Source: Bacteroidota bacterium
GTDB lineage: Bacteria; Bacteroidota; Bacteroidia; Cytophagales; Cyclobacteriaceae
DNA length: 64,000 nt
Direction: 5' to 3'
Assembly (NCBI GenBank): GCA_018266055.1
Contig: JAFDYT010000002.1
Coordinates: 17,568-81,567 of the forward strand
Position 1 is the first letter of the stretch. Each line of letters begins with the position of its first letter. Under the pieces are notes generated by a model that saw only the letters and a program-made list of their open reading frames with translations, was not told the origin of the DNA and ran no database searches. Of this stretch, positions 7,716 through 16,441 are shown in pieces. A program made the position numbers and the translations under genes.

Positions 7716-7979
7716 ATGGCTACACAAAACGATGCGGTTATCAGCAACCAAAAAGTAATCAAAAACAATCAAGGTGCTATTCTGAAAAATCAGGGCGACT
7801 TGAAATCCAATCAAAAAGTGATTATCGACAATCAAAAATCACTCAAGCAAAACCAGCAGTCAATTCTTGCAAATCAAAAAGCAATCATCAACAACCAGAA
7901 CAACATTCTGAAAAACCAGAAAACACTAGACTTGATCGTAAAGAATCAGCAAGCGATTCTTAAATTGCTGAAAAAATAA
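7716..7979 (+). CDS. coiled-coil protein of IxxNQ heptads
   Basis: This 87-residue protein is almost entirely a heptad repeat with the pattern NQxx[IL]xx. Placing Ile/Leu at core position a puts Asn at core position d in nine layers (Asn18, 25, 32, 39, 46, 53, 60, 67 and 77). Asn at d after Ile at a ('N@d' layers) is known from trimeric autotransporter stalks, where the Asn side chains hold an anion. One ten-residue spacing at 67-76 breaks the heptads, like a stammer. There is no signal peptide or membrane segment. DNA is repetitive with a 21-base period. It lies 47 bases after paralogue E. Confidence 0.8.
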   Translation: MATQNDAVISNQKVIKNNQGAILKNQGDLKSNQKVIIDNQKSLKQNQQSILANQKAIINNQNNILKNQKTLDLIVKNQQAILKLLKK

Positions 7980-7998
7980 CAAGCCCATTTTCCTTAAG

Positions 7999-8979
7999 AT
8001 GTCCGGCAAGAAAATACCAAAGCTTTATTTCTCGTTTCTGATAATTGTTTTGATCTGCTGGACATCTTACATGGTATCCACGCAGAGTTTTGGTCTTTAC
8101 TTAAAGCACTATTACGCTGTGCTCACGATGGTGTTCGGTTCATTCATCGCAGGCTCAAGCCCCGAAGGAAGTGCCGCCATCGCGTATCCCATCTTCACGT
8201 TATTGTTAAAGATTTCGCCGGCCATCGCGCGTAATTTTGCTTTCGCTATTCAAAGCATTGGCATGACGTCGGCCAGTCTTTTGATCCTTGGGCTTGCTAT
8301 TAAAGTCGAGTGGAATTATATCCGTTACGTCACCATCGGTGGTATATTCGGTTTAGTCTTTGGCACCTACTACATCGTGCCGTTGATCTCTCCTCCGCTC
8401 GCTAAGCTCTTTTTCGTTTCTCTGTGGCTAAGCTTTGGTCTTGTGCTGTGGTTCGAAAATCGAAAACCCAAACGGGAAGTGTTTGACTCCATTCAGCACT
8501 TTGCGCAATCTGACATGGTGCGCCTGCTTTTCTTTGGTTTAATCGGCGGAATGATTTCCTCCATTTTCGGAACCGGCATTAATATCTTCACCTTTTGCCT
8601 GATGACGATCTATTACCGCATCAATGAAAAAGTAGCTGTACCGTCTTCTGTGATCATCATGACCATCGAAACACTGCTCGGATTTTTCTTGCATGCAGGC
8701 GTAATCGGCGACTTTCAATTGCAGTCGTTCGAGATGTGGCTGGTGTGTGTGCCGGTGGTGGCTGTGTTTGCACCGTTAGGCGCATTCGTCATCAGCAAGG
8801 TGCCGCGCAAAGGCGTCGCCGCATTTCTTTACCTTATCCTGGTGGTGCAATTTTTCGGCGCGATGATCGTGATTAAACCCAACCTAATCCAGTTAAGCAT
8901 GTGCCTTGGCGTCCTGGTGATGGGTCTTTCCACCTTCTTCTATCTTTCTCGCATGCAGCGCCAAAGTGTGCAAGGCTAA
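7999..8979 (+). CDS. TauE/SafE-family membrane permease
   Basis: This 326-residue integral membrane protein has about eight to nine hydrophobic segments. The two pseudo-repeats begin with glycine-rich helices (FGSFIAGSSPEGSAA at about 48-62 and GLIGGMISSIFGTG at about 180-193), as in the TauE/SafE group of sulfite, sulfoacetate or other anion exporters. The substrate cannot be read from sequence. It begins 19 bases after the coiled-coil gene and closes the operon. Its last four bases overlap the convergent methyltransferase gene. Confidence 0.8.
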   Translation: MSGKKIPKLYFSFLIIVLICWTSYMVSTQSFGLYLKHYYAVLTMVFGSFIAGSSPEGSAAIAYPIFTLLLKISPAIARNFAFAIQSIGMTSASLLILGLAIKVEWNYIRYVTIGGIFGLVFGTYYIVPLISPPLAKLFFVSLWLSFGLVLWFENRKPKREVFDSIQHFAQSDMVRLLFFGLIGGMISSIFGTGINIFTFCLMTIYYRINEKVAVPSSVIIMTIETLLGFFLHAGVIGDFQLQSFEMWLVCVPVVAVFAPLGAFVISKVPRKGVAAFLYLILVVQFFGAMIVIKPNLIQLSMCLGVLVMGLSTFFYLSRMQRQSVQG

Positions 8980-9746
8980 GCCTTCTCTGCCTTGTAAATA
9001 ACTTCCTGCCGTACGATGCCAAAATGAAAGGCTTTTTCCGCAGAGAACGACTGACCAAAAGTATCTTCTAGCGCTTTTAATCCGCTTTGTGTAATTCGCT
9101 GCGGATAATCTGATCCGTATTTGCGAACATGATCATCCTGACCAAATATTTTTTCGCGTTCGCGAGGATCGGTAATGGAATTGTCTTCAAAAGTTTTCTC
9201 TGGCACCGGCTTAAAAAAAGGAACTTGTAAAATAGCCCACCCTCCGGGCTTGAGTACGCGGCGAAACTCTTTCATCACCTGGATGTCGTCTTTCACATGC
9301 TCGAGCACGTGATTGCATAGGATCGCATCAAAATGATTATCCCCGAAAGGAATCTGATGAACATCCATTTTCACTTTGGCTAACGGCGACTCAATGTCGG
9401 CCGTGATATAGCCGTCGCCATGTTGCTTTTCAAAGGGCTTCATGTAGCAATGCTCCGGGGCGATGTGCAAAACCGTAAGTTTTTCAGAAAAGAAATTAGT
9501 CTTCTCCCGCAGGTAAAGCCAGATTAGCCGATGACGCTCCAGACTCAGGCAGTTAGGGCAAAGTGCATTTTCGCGCGACTTCAGCCGGCCGTAAGGAAGA
9601 AATTTTTTGTAGTGATGGTTGCAGATCGGGCACTCCACGGCATTCCCTTTATAAAAGAAGCCAAGGGTTTTTAGTCCGATTCCGGTAAAAAGCTGGAGGT
9701 ATTTTCGGGGAACAAAGCGTACCAGCAGGGAAATTACTTTTTTCAT
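8976..9746 (-). CDS. class I SAM-dependent methyltransferase with zinc-binding N-terminus
   Basis: This 256-residue protein has an N-terminal four-cysteine module (CPIC then CPNC, about 25 residues apart) that probably binds zinc, followed by a Methyltransf_11-type domain. VLHIAPE is the first strand, the acidic ADIES follows, and FDAILCNHVLEHV and LKPGG are the later motifs. The first in-frame codon is a TTG, and ATG at 9746 is the natural start. The substrate is unknown; such proteins often sit near polysaccharide genes, which is not the case here. It converges on the TauE/SafE gene with a four-base overlap. Confidence 0.82.
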   Translation of the reverse strand: MKKVISLLVRFVPRKYLQLFTGIGLKTLGFFYKGNAVECPICNHHYKKFLPYGRLKSRENALCPNCLSLERHRLIWLYLREKTNFFSEKLTVLHIAPEHCYMKPFEKQHGDGYITADIESPLAKVKMDVHQIPFGDNHFDAILCNHVLEHVKDDIQVMKEFRRVLKPGGWAILQVPFFKPVPEKTFEDNSITDPREREKIFGQDDHVRKYGSDYPQRITQSGLKALEDTFGQSFSAEKAFHFGIVRQEVIYKAEKA

Positions 9747-9886
9747 CGGCGGCAAAGATAAAAACCCAATGCTTTATTCCGATACAGGCAGCCATTGGCC
9801 TGGGAAACAAAAATCATTTCGGCATTTAAAACTATTTGGCATTATCCGCCATCTTTATAGCATATTAACCTGAAACCAGGGTTTTT

Positions 9887-10516
9887 GTGGCCGAAACACT
9901 ACCTGACATTGCCATGATGCATTCCGATAGGCTCATCGCTAGCGCTCGCGAAGGGGATAAGAATGCCCAGGGCAAACTGGTGCAGCTCTGGTACAAGCGC
10001 ATCTACAACTTCAGCTACAAGTTTTTCTATGATCACGACATGGCTATGGAAGTGTCGCAGAAAACCTTTATCAGCATGCATAAAAATCTCGCCGGCCTGC
10101 AGGATGTAGCCCGCTTCAAATCATGGCTTTACACCATAGCTGTAAACTCATGCCGCGAAGAAGTGAGAAAAAAGAAAGCCAGCCGGTCTCATTCGCTTCA
10201 CGACCTTAACCCGGGAGAAGGTGAAGACAGCTATCGTTGGGAAGAAAGTCACCACCGCAATGAAAATCCCGAGCGTGTGCTGAGACACAGCGAGCTTTCG
10301 GATCTGCTGCAGTCGTGCCTGTTGCAACTCAACCCCGAACAACGCGAGGTGGTTATCATGAAGGAATACGAAGGCCTGAAATTCAGAGAAATTGCCGAAG
10401 CACTTAACATCTCTGAAAATACAGTGAAGTCGCGAATGTATTACGGGCTGGATGCGCTGAAGAAAATTTTTGAACAGAAAAAGATTACCAAAGAAACGAT
10501 TGGTTATGAACTATAA
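9887..10516 (+). CDS. ECF-type RNA polymerase sigma factor
   Basis: This protein of 209 residues (200 if ATG 9914 is used instead of GTG 9887) is a sigma-70 family factor of the extracytoplasmic-function class. Region 2 is seen in FYDHDMAMEVSQKTFISMHK and RFKSWLYTIAVN, and region 4 near the C-terminus in EQREVVIMKEYEG followed by the helix-turn-helix FREIAEALNISENTVKSRMY. The next gene starts within its last codons, which fits a sigma/anti-sigma pair. Its regulon is unknown. Confidence 0.92.
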   Translation: MAETLPDIAMMHSDRLIASAREGDKNAQGKLVQLWYKRIYNFSYKFFYDHDMAMEVSQKTFISMHKNLAGLQDVARFKSWLYTIAVNSCREEVRKKKASRSHSLHDLNPGEGEDSYRWEESHHRNENPERVLRHSELSDLLQSCLLQLNPEQREVVIMKEYEGLKFREIAEALNISENTVKSRMYYGLDALKKIFEQKKITKETIGYEL

Positions 10517-11336
10517 ACCTGATGAACGTACGTTGATCGCTTACCTGTATGGTGAGCTCAACCATGAGGAAACAGAAAAGGTAGAGGCTTACTTGCTCCA
10601 ACATCCTGAAGAGCGAGCAAAATACACAGCCCTTAGCGACGTGAGCGAAATACTAGGCCACGTGCAAGATAAGGAAGTAATCGCGCCGCCGGTTTTTGTG
10701 AGCGACCCTTCCATCAAGCCACTATGGTCCTATTCCTCGATTCGGTTTGCAGCGGGTATAGCAGCGTCTATTCTGTTCATTTTAGTGGCCGGAAAAATTC
10801 TTGGTCCTGAAATAAGCTATTCGAAAGGAGAGTTACGGATCAGCTTTGGGAAACCGCAACAAAGCCAGCCTGCGCCAGTTCAGCAGGCTAGCCTCACCGA
10901 ACAAAAAGTAGCGGAGATGATCAGCACATCACTCGCGAAGAACAACGAAGAACAAAGCAAAGGCAAAACAGAAGAGCAGAAAAAACTACTGCAGACCATT
11001 GCTGACTTCAACTCGAAGAAAATCGATGCCATGACCAAGCAAGCGTCGCTGGCCAGCCAGGAACAGGTTCGGTCATTCGTGGCAGGCCTGCAAGAGCAAA
11101 ACCTGAAACTGATGAAAGATTATTTTCAACTTTCGTCAGCCGACCAAAAGAAATACATGGAAAATCTGCTCGTAGATTTCTCGAGCTACCTGCAAGAGCA
11201 ACGCAAGCAAGATCTGCAGTTTGTACAAAACAAAATGAACTATCTGGAAAAGAACAACAATCAATTCAAACAGGAAACGGAACAAATCCTGACCAGTTTG
11301 ATCTCTAATCCAGGCAAAAAGAAAAACAATTATTAA
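10506..11336 (+). CDS. putative anti-sigma factor, single-pass membrane protein
   Basis: The frame is open from 10470, but ATG 10506 overlaps the sigma stop by 11 bases, a typical coupled start. The resulting 276-residue protein has an N-terminal cytosolic segment of about 75 residues (ERTLIAYLYGEL, E/Q-rich helices), one membrane segment at about 79-99 and a long periplasmic Gln/Lys-rich part that is probably coiled coil. I see no HxxxCxxC zinc motif, so it is not a canonical ZAS-type anti-sigma factor. The role is inferred from position and topology. Confidence 0.72.
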   Translation: MNYKPDERTLIAYLYGELNHEETEKVEAYLLQHPEERAKYTALSDVSEILGHVQDKEVIAPPVFVSDPSIKPLWSYSSIRFAAGIAASILFILVAGKILGPEISYSKGELRISFGKPQQSQPAPVQQASLTEQKVAEMISTSLAKNNEEQSKGKTEEQKKLLQTIADFNSKKIDAMTKQASLASQEQVRSFVAGLQEQNLKLMKDYFQLSSADQKKYMENLLVDFSSYLQEQRKQDLQFVQNKMNYLEKNNNQFKQETEQILTSLISNPGKKKNNY

Positions 11337-11354
11337 TCCTTAAATAGAAAGTTT

Positions 11355-12560
11355 ATGAAAAAGGTGTTGATGGTGTTGATGGCGGCGGCAAGCACAATGG
11401 TGTTTGCACAAAATAAAGTCGATGAAGTACGCATGCAACGCGACATCGAAGTGGCCGAAAATATTTTGGGCACATTGATCAAACAACAGTACGGGAAGCG
11501 TCAGTTTTTCCCCATGGAAGTGCAAGGCAGCTATCTGCCAGGGTACGGTGTTACTTTTCATGTGCCTTCGGAAATGTTTGGCAACATGTTTCTCATGCAA
11601 AGCGGCGATGAAGTATGGAATATAGAGCCAATGCCTCCCATGCCGCCCGGAGCAGTTTCTATCTCCGGAACTTTCACCTCCGGTGATAATTTAGCCAGAG
11701 ATCAGGCCGAGAGCAACGCCATCATTGCCAAAAAACAAGCCATACGGTCTAAAACTCAAGCCAACAAACGCAAAGCCAAAGAAGACAGCACGCGCAATTC
11801 GTACCATGAGAAATTGCTCGAAGCAGCCAAAACGTTTATTGCAGACTACGGCGACTTGCTTACCCAATTGCAGCCTAATGAAAAAATAATCGTCACCAAC
11901 AAAAGTGAAAATGCGAACCTCCGCATGACGTGGATCGGAGCTTTAGACGGAGGCCAAAATCAAAACCTGGTCATTGTGGAAGGAAACAAAGCCGACGTAA
12001 ACCAATTCCGTCAGGGAAAAATGAGCCGGAACGAATTGATTGGCAAGATCAAAGTGGTGAACAGCGAAATCAGCGATGAGACTCAGCCTGATCTTGAACT
12101 GATGTCGAGCATTTTGAACAGGCTCTACAGCCGCGATCTTTCCAAAACTTTCTTCGCCGACGGAAATATTTACTATGAACGCTTAAAAGATTTCGGCGCA
12201 CTGTATCACATGCAAGTGTATGCCAGTTCACAAACCGACGAAGACATGTTTGACATGCCTACGCTTCGTCTTCAGGATTTGAACCAAGACCAACGTGATC
12301 AAAAAGTAAAAGAGATGTATCCGGATTTTGAGCGGAGCATCAAAGAAGATGTGTTGGAGTATGGCCGTACGATCAAAAGTCTGAAAGAAGAAGAGACCTT
12401 GATGGTAGAAGTAAACCTGACGCGGTGCCCCCATTGCGGGATCCCTTCAACGCTGGAACTCTCCATCAAGAGTGCAGTATTGAGAGATTATTCTTCAGGT
12501 AAGATCACCAAAGAAACAGCCCTGTCGAAAATGGAAGTCAAAAAAGGCGCTGAACAATAA
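11355..12560 (+). CDS. secreted hypothetical protein of the sigma/anti-sigma operon
   Basis: This 401-residue protein has a clear signal peptide (about 1-18, ending VFAQ). The mature part is mixed alpha/beta without a motif I recognise. A Met/Pro-rich stretch at about residues 94-100 is followed by a charged coil. A CPHCGIP motif near the C-terminus could bind metal or form a disulfide. It begins 18 bases after the anti-sigma gene and is followed by a strong terminator, so the three genes form one unit. It may be the envelope protein sensed or controlled by the sigma factor; that is inference. Confidence 0.72.
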   Translation: MKKVLMVLMAAASTMVFAQNKVDEVRMQRDIEVAENILGTLIKQQYGKRQFFPMEVQGSYLPGYGVTFHVPSEMFGNMFLMQSGDEVWNIEPMPPMPPGAVSISGTFTSGDNLARDQAESNAIIAKKQAIRSKTQANKRKAKEDSTRNSYHEKLLEAAKTFIADYGDLLTQLQPNEKIIVTNKSENANLRMTWIGALDGGQNQNLVIVEGNKADVNQFRQGKMSRNELIGKIKVVNSEISDETQPDLELMSSILNRLYSRDLSKTFFADGNIYYERLKDFGALYHMQVYASSQTDEDMFDMPTLRLQDLNQDQRDQKVKEMYPDFERSIKEDVLEYGRTIKSLKEEETLMVEVNLTRCPHCGIPSTLELSIKSAVLRDYSSGKITKETALSKMEVKKGAEQ

Positions 12561-12580
12561 TACATACTCGCTCAAAGAGT

Positions 12581-12617
12581 AAAGGGCTTTCTTAACCGAA
12601 AGCCCTTTTTGTTTTTT
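12581..12617 (+). terminator. Rho-independent terminator of the sigma operon
   Basis: AAAGGGCTTTC (12581-12591) pairs perfectly with GAAAGCCCTTT (12598-12608) around TTAACC and is followed by two T-runs separated by one G. Confidence 0.88.
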
Positions 12618-12644
12618 ACCGTTGGCTGTGAAATAGAAATCCCT

Positions 12645-12674
12645 TTTGATTTGAATTCAATGCTACTAACTTTA
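12645..12674 (+). promoter_or_regulatory. promoter of the GH109-like gene
   Basis: TTTG at 12645-12648, an 18-base spacer and TAACTTTA at 12667-12674 resemble the Bacteroidota promoter (TTG and TAnnTTTG, last base differing). The ATG follows 23 bases later. Confidence 0.5.
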
Positions 12675-12697
12675 AGCACGTCAATAACCCAAGAAAC

Positions 12698-14050
12698 ATG
12701 AAATCAAGAAGAGACTTTATCAAAACAACCGCACTGGCCGGAGCCGCATTTTCCATCTTACCTTCAAAATCCGTGTTCGCCGGCAACCTTGAAAATAAAG
12801 TACGCCTTGGATTTATCGGTGTTGGCCTGCGAGGCCAAAGCCATCTTGAACTGGCCCTAAAACGCGATGATGTGGAAGTAGTCGCTATCTGCGACATTCA
12901 ACAACGCATGATTGACATGAGCCTCGGCCTGGTGGCTCAGGAAGGTAAAGCTAAGCCCAGTGTAATTTTAGAAGGACCACAAGGATATAAGAAACTTTTG
13001 GACCGCAAAGACATCGACGCAGTCATCATCGCCACTCCGTGGGAATGGCACAAAGTCATGTGCATCGATGCGATGAATGCCAAAAAATATGTAGGCTGCG
13101 AAGTGATCACCGGCATGACGGTGGACGAATGTTGGGAACTCGTTCGCACCTCCGAAAAAACCGGAATGCCGCTGATGATGCTGGAGAACGTTTGCTATCG
13201 CCGCGATGTGATGGCCGTGCTTAACATGGTTCGCCAAAATGTTTTTGGTGAACTGATTCACCTGCAAGGTGGTTATCAGCACGACCTACGTGAAGTGAAA
13301 TTCAACGACGGCAAAAGCGGTGGCCGCGGAGCAGAGTTTGGCGAAAAGGGTTTCTCAGAAGCGCAATGGCGCACGCAACATTCTGTCGATCGCAACGGCG
13401 ACCTCTACCCTACTCACGGCATCGGGCCTGTGGCCATGATGACGAACATAAATCGGGGTAACCGTTTTACTCAGTTAGTTTCTTATTCTACAAAAGCGCG
13501 TGGCCTTCACGAATACGTGACTAAAGTTGGTGGCGAAAATCATCCTAACGCCAAAATAAATTTTAAGCTTGGCGATGTAGTCACCACGATGATACGAACT
13601 GCTAACGACGAAACCATTTTACTACAACATGACACCAACTTGCCTCGGCCTTACTCCCTCGGGTTCAGGGTGCAAGGAACGAAGGGCATCTGGATGGACG
13701 TGAACAAATCCATTTACATAGATGGACAAAGTGCAAAACCCCATCAGTGGGAAGAAGCCAAAGCGTGGCTCGATAAATACGATCATCCTCTATGGAAAAA
13801 ATATGGCAACGATGCTGCCGGTGCCGGCCATGGTGGTATGGACTGGTTTGTGTTGAACGCCTTCATCGAATCCATAAAAAGAAAAACCACACCTCCACAA
13901 GACGTGTACGATGCAGTAACCTGGAGTGTCATTACCCCCTTGTCGGAAAAATCCATCGCACAAAACGGAGCAAGCATCGATTTCCCAGACTTCACGAACG
14001 GGCAATGGAAAGCGCGCAAAAATAATTTCGCTCTCGACGATTCGTATTAG
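12698..14050 (+). CDS. Gfo/Idh/MocA-family protein, GH109-like (exported)
   Basis: This 450-residue protein opens with a twin-arginine-type leader (SRRDFIK, then a hydrophobic stretch to about residue 28). An NAD-binding Rossmann domain follows (GFIGVGLRG at about 37-45, VVAICDI). The middle carries motifs typical of glycoside hydrolase family 109, the NAD-dependent alpha-N-acetylgalactosaminidases: MMLENVCYRR, DLYPTHGIGP and NRGNRF. GH109 enzymes cleave by oxidation-elimination with bound NAD, which would explain Tat export of a folded protein. Length matches the family. Activity on GalNAc is inference, since related Gfo/Idh/MocA oxidoreductases share the fold. Confidence 0.85.
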   Translation: MKSRRDFIKTTALAGAAFSILPSKSVFAGNLENKVRLGFIGVGLRGQSHLELALKRDDVEVVAICDIQQRMIDMSLGLVAQEGKAKPSVILEGPQGYKKLLDRKDIDAVIIATPWEWHKVMCIDAMNAKKYVGCEVITGMTVDECWELVRTSEKTGMPLMMLENVCYRRDVMAVLNMVRQNVFGELIHLQGGYQHDLREVKFNDGKSGGRGAEFGEKGFSEAQWRTQHSVDRNGDLYPTHGIGPVAMMTNINRGNRFTQLVSYSTKARGLHEYVTKVGGENHPNAKINFKLGDVVTTMIRTANDETILLQHDTNLPRPYSLGFRVQGTKGIWMDVNKSIYIDGQSAKPHQWEEAKAWLDKYDHPLWKKYGNDAAGAGHGGMDWFVLNAFIESIKRKTTPPQDVYDAVTWSVITPLSEKSIAQNGASIDFPDFTNGQWKARKNNFALDDSY

Positions 14051-14160
14051 GATACCGCCTTAACAAGTGTTAGCCCTAACTAAATTAGGGGTAAGCGAAA
14101 TTTTCAAATTGGCTGATTGATCGTTACCTTGCCGGACTTTTTACCAACCTATCACGGCTT

Positions 14161-14727
14161 ATGATCAATCTTGTACTCTTTGGCCCTCCGGGCGCAGGCA
14201 AAGGAACTCAAAGCGAAAAGCTCATCAAGAAATACGGCTTCGTTCATATTTCTACCGGCGATCTTTTCCGTTGGCATACCAAAAATGATACGGCCCTGGG
14301 CAAAAGAGTAAAAGAAATAATGAACAGTGGCGCCTTGGTGCCCGATGAAATTACCATCGCGATGCTCAAGGAAGAGTTAGACAAAAATCCGCAGGCAAAG
14401 GGATTTTTGTTTGATGGCTTTCCACGCACAGTACCTCAGGCCGAAGCGCTGGATAAATTCATGAAAGACAATGGTTCGGCAATTCACTTTGTGGTAGCCC
14501 TCGATGTGACTGAAGAAGAACTGAGAGTACGGATTGCTAAGCGCAAACAGACCGAGAATCGCGCTGATGACGAAGAAGAAAAATTAAACAAAAGGGTAAA
14601 CGAATATTTCACTAAGACCATTCACGTATTGCCCTATTACGAAAAGCAAAAGCGACTGAACACCGTGCACGGCATTGGCGAGATTGAAGAAATTTTTGGC
14701 AACATCTGCAAAGTAATAGATAAATAA
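14161..14727 (+). CDS. adk: adenylate kinase
   Basis: This 188-residue protein interconverts ATP, AMP and ADP. The P-loop GPPGAGKGT is at residues 8-16, the AMP-binding motif STGDLFR at about 36-42, and the DGFPRT box near residue 85. The LID is the short form without zinc cysteines (RADDEEEK region). It is complete and of usual length for short-LID enzymes. It lies 43 bases upstream of obgE on the same strand. Confidence 0.96.
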   Translation: MINLVLFGPPGAGKGTQSEKLIKKYGFVHISTGDLFRWHTKNDTALGKRVKEIMNSGALVPDEITIAMLKEELDKNPQAKGFLFDGFPRTVPQAEALDKFMKDNGSAIHFVVALDVTEEELRVRIAKRKQTENRADDEEEKLNKRVNEYFTKTIHVLPYYEKQKRLNTVHGIGEIEEIFGNICKVIDK

Positions 14728-14770
14728 TACACGGGGTTGCCGATGCCGGTAACCCGCAACCGGAATCCCA

Positions 14771-15760
14771 ATGTCCTCCCCCAACTTCATAGATTACATT
14801 AAATTTTATTCCCGATCGGGACATGGAGGCGCCGGGTGCAGGCATTTTCATCGCGAAAAATTCATCGACAAAGGAGGACCCGACGGCGGCGATGGCGGTC
14901 GCGGCGGCCACGTTATCTTACGTGGCAATGCTCAGCTCTGGACTCTTCTACATTTAAAATACCGAAAGCACGTCATTGCCGAAGCTGGAAAGAGCGGCGA
15001 AGGCCAAAACATGACGGGCTCCTTTGGCAAAGACGAAATCCTGGAAGTTCCTCTCGGGACGGTAGCTCGTCGCTTTGAGACCGGCGAGTTGCTTTGTGAA
15101 ATCAATACCGACGGGCAAGAAGTAATCCTCACCCCCGGCGGCCGTGGAGGAAAAGGAAATGCCCATTTCGCCACCTCCACCAACCAGGCGCCCCAGCATG
15201 CTCAGCCCGGAGAACCCGGTATAGAAGAGTGGATTGTCCTGGAATTAAAGCTACTTGCCGACGTTGGCCTCGTGGGGTTTCCTAATGCAGGTAAATCAAC
15301 GTTGCTTTCAGTGGTTTCGGCTGCCAAACCAAAAATTGCCGATTACGCATTCACCACCCTTACACCAAACCTGGGTGTAGTGCCTTATCGGGATGAAAAA
15401 TCGTTCGTCATGGCCGACATTCCCGGCATCATCGAAGGCGCCGCCGAAGGCAAAGGACTTGGTATCCGCTTCCTCCGCCACATCGAGCGAAATTCTTTAC
15501 TGCTCTTCCTGGTGCCCGCCGATGCAAAAGACATCCGACAAGAGTTCGCTATCTTATTAAACGAGCTTAAAAAGTATAACCCTGAATTGCTGGATAAGAA
15601 AAGAGTGTTGGCCATATCCAAAGCAGACATGCTGGACGATGAACTGAAGGAGGAAATCAAAAAGGAGCTACCCACTGAAATCCCAACGGTATTTATTTCA
15701 GCACTCACCAATCAGGGCATAAAAGAATTGAAAGATTTGATCTGGAAAGAACTGCATTAA
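14771..15760 (+). CDS. obgE: GTPase Obg/CgtA, ribosome assembly factor
   Basis: This 329-residue protein has the glycine-rich Obg fold (residues about 1-158, with [14 protein letters not shown] and DGGDGGRGG) followed by the G domain. G1 is [10 protein letters not shown]3 is [10 protein letters not shown]4 is the SKAD variant and G5 is ISALT. It lacks the long C-terminal OCT extension of some homologues. It acts in 50S subunit maturation and the stress response. It probably shares a transcript with adk. Confidence 0.95.
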   Translation: MSSPNFIDYIKFYSRSGHGGAGCRHFHREKFIDKGGPDGGDGGRGGHVILRGNAQLWTLLHLKYRKHVIAEAGKSGEGQNMTGSFGKDEILEVPLGTVARRFETGELLCEINTDGQEVILTPGGRGGKGNAHFATSTNQAPQHAQPGEPGIEEWIVLELKLLADVGLVGFPNAGKSTLLSVVSAAKPKIADYAFTTLTPNLGVVPYRDEKSFVMADIPGIIEGAAEGKGLGIRFLRHIERNSLLLFLVPADAKDIRQEFAILLNELKKYNPELLDKKRVLAISKADMLDDELKEEIKKELPTEIPTVFISALTNQGIKELKDLIWKELH

Positions 15761-15834
15761 TCAGGTCAACCTGTCATTTTTGAATGGTTTGGCAAAATTC
15801 TTGTCATTTTTGAGGCTCAATTAAGCGATATCTA

Positions 15835-16398
15835 ATGGAAAACACTGTTCATCCCGAACCAGAACTTGGAAAACACGAAGCTACCATGCCTGAAGGCACG
15901 CCTCTGCAAAGCGACGAGCCTTCAGTGGCTGAAAAGAATGGGCCTACGGACAACCCGTTATCGAAGCTTCAAGACGAATTGGCAGAAGCCAAGGACAAAT
16001 ACGTGCGCCTTTATGCGGAATTTGATAACCACCGCCGGAGGTCAGCCAAAGAGAAACTGGAGATGATTCAGTCTGCCAATGAGCAATTGCTCAAGTCGCT
16101 TCTCACTGTGGTTGATGATTTTGAGCGGGCCGAAAAATCATTCAAAGACAAAACCGATAAAGAGTCAGAGGGATTCTTCCTTATCCAGAATAAATTCAAA
16201 AAGATCCTTGACCAATACAACGTCAAGGCGATGGATGTTTCTCAAGGCTCAGAGTTTAACCCCGATTTCCACGAAGCCATTACTCAAATCCCGTCACCAG
16301 ACGAAAAGCTAAAAGGAAAAATTGTGGATGTAGTTGAGAAGGGATACCTGCTCAATGACAAAGTGATTCGTTTCGCCAAAGTAGTAACCGGTAGTTGA
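15835..16398 (+). CDS. grpE: nucleotide exchange factor GrpE
   Basis: This 187-residue co-chaperone releases ADP from DnaK. The acidic, variable N-terminus (about 1-40) is followed by the long helix (KDKYVRLYAEFDNHRRR) and the C-terminal beta domain with the family signature ending GYLLNDKVIRFAKVVV-like (here AKVVTGS). It is followed after 43 bases by dnaJ, the usual partner; dnaK is not in the window. Confidence 0.95.
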   Translation: MENTVHPEPELGKHEATMPEGTPLQSDEPSVAEKNGPTDNPLSKLQDELAEAKDKYVRLYAEFDNHRRRSAKEKLEMIQSANEQLLKSLLTVVDDFERAEKSFKDKTDKESEGFFLIQNKFKKILDQYNVKAMDVSQGSEFNPDFHEAITQIPSPDEKLKGKIVDVVEKGYLLNDKVIRFAKVVTGS

Positions 16399-16441
16399 TC
16401 ACGAGAAGCTTCATGGTTATTTCACCCCTTAATTTTTAACA

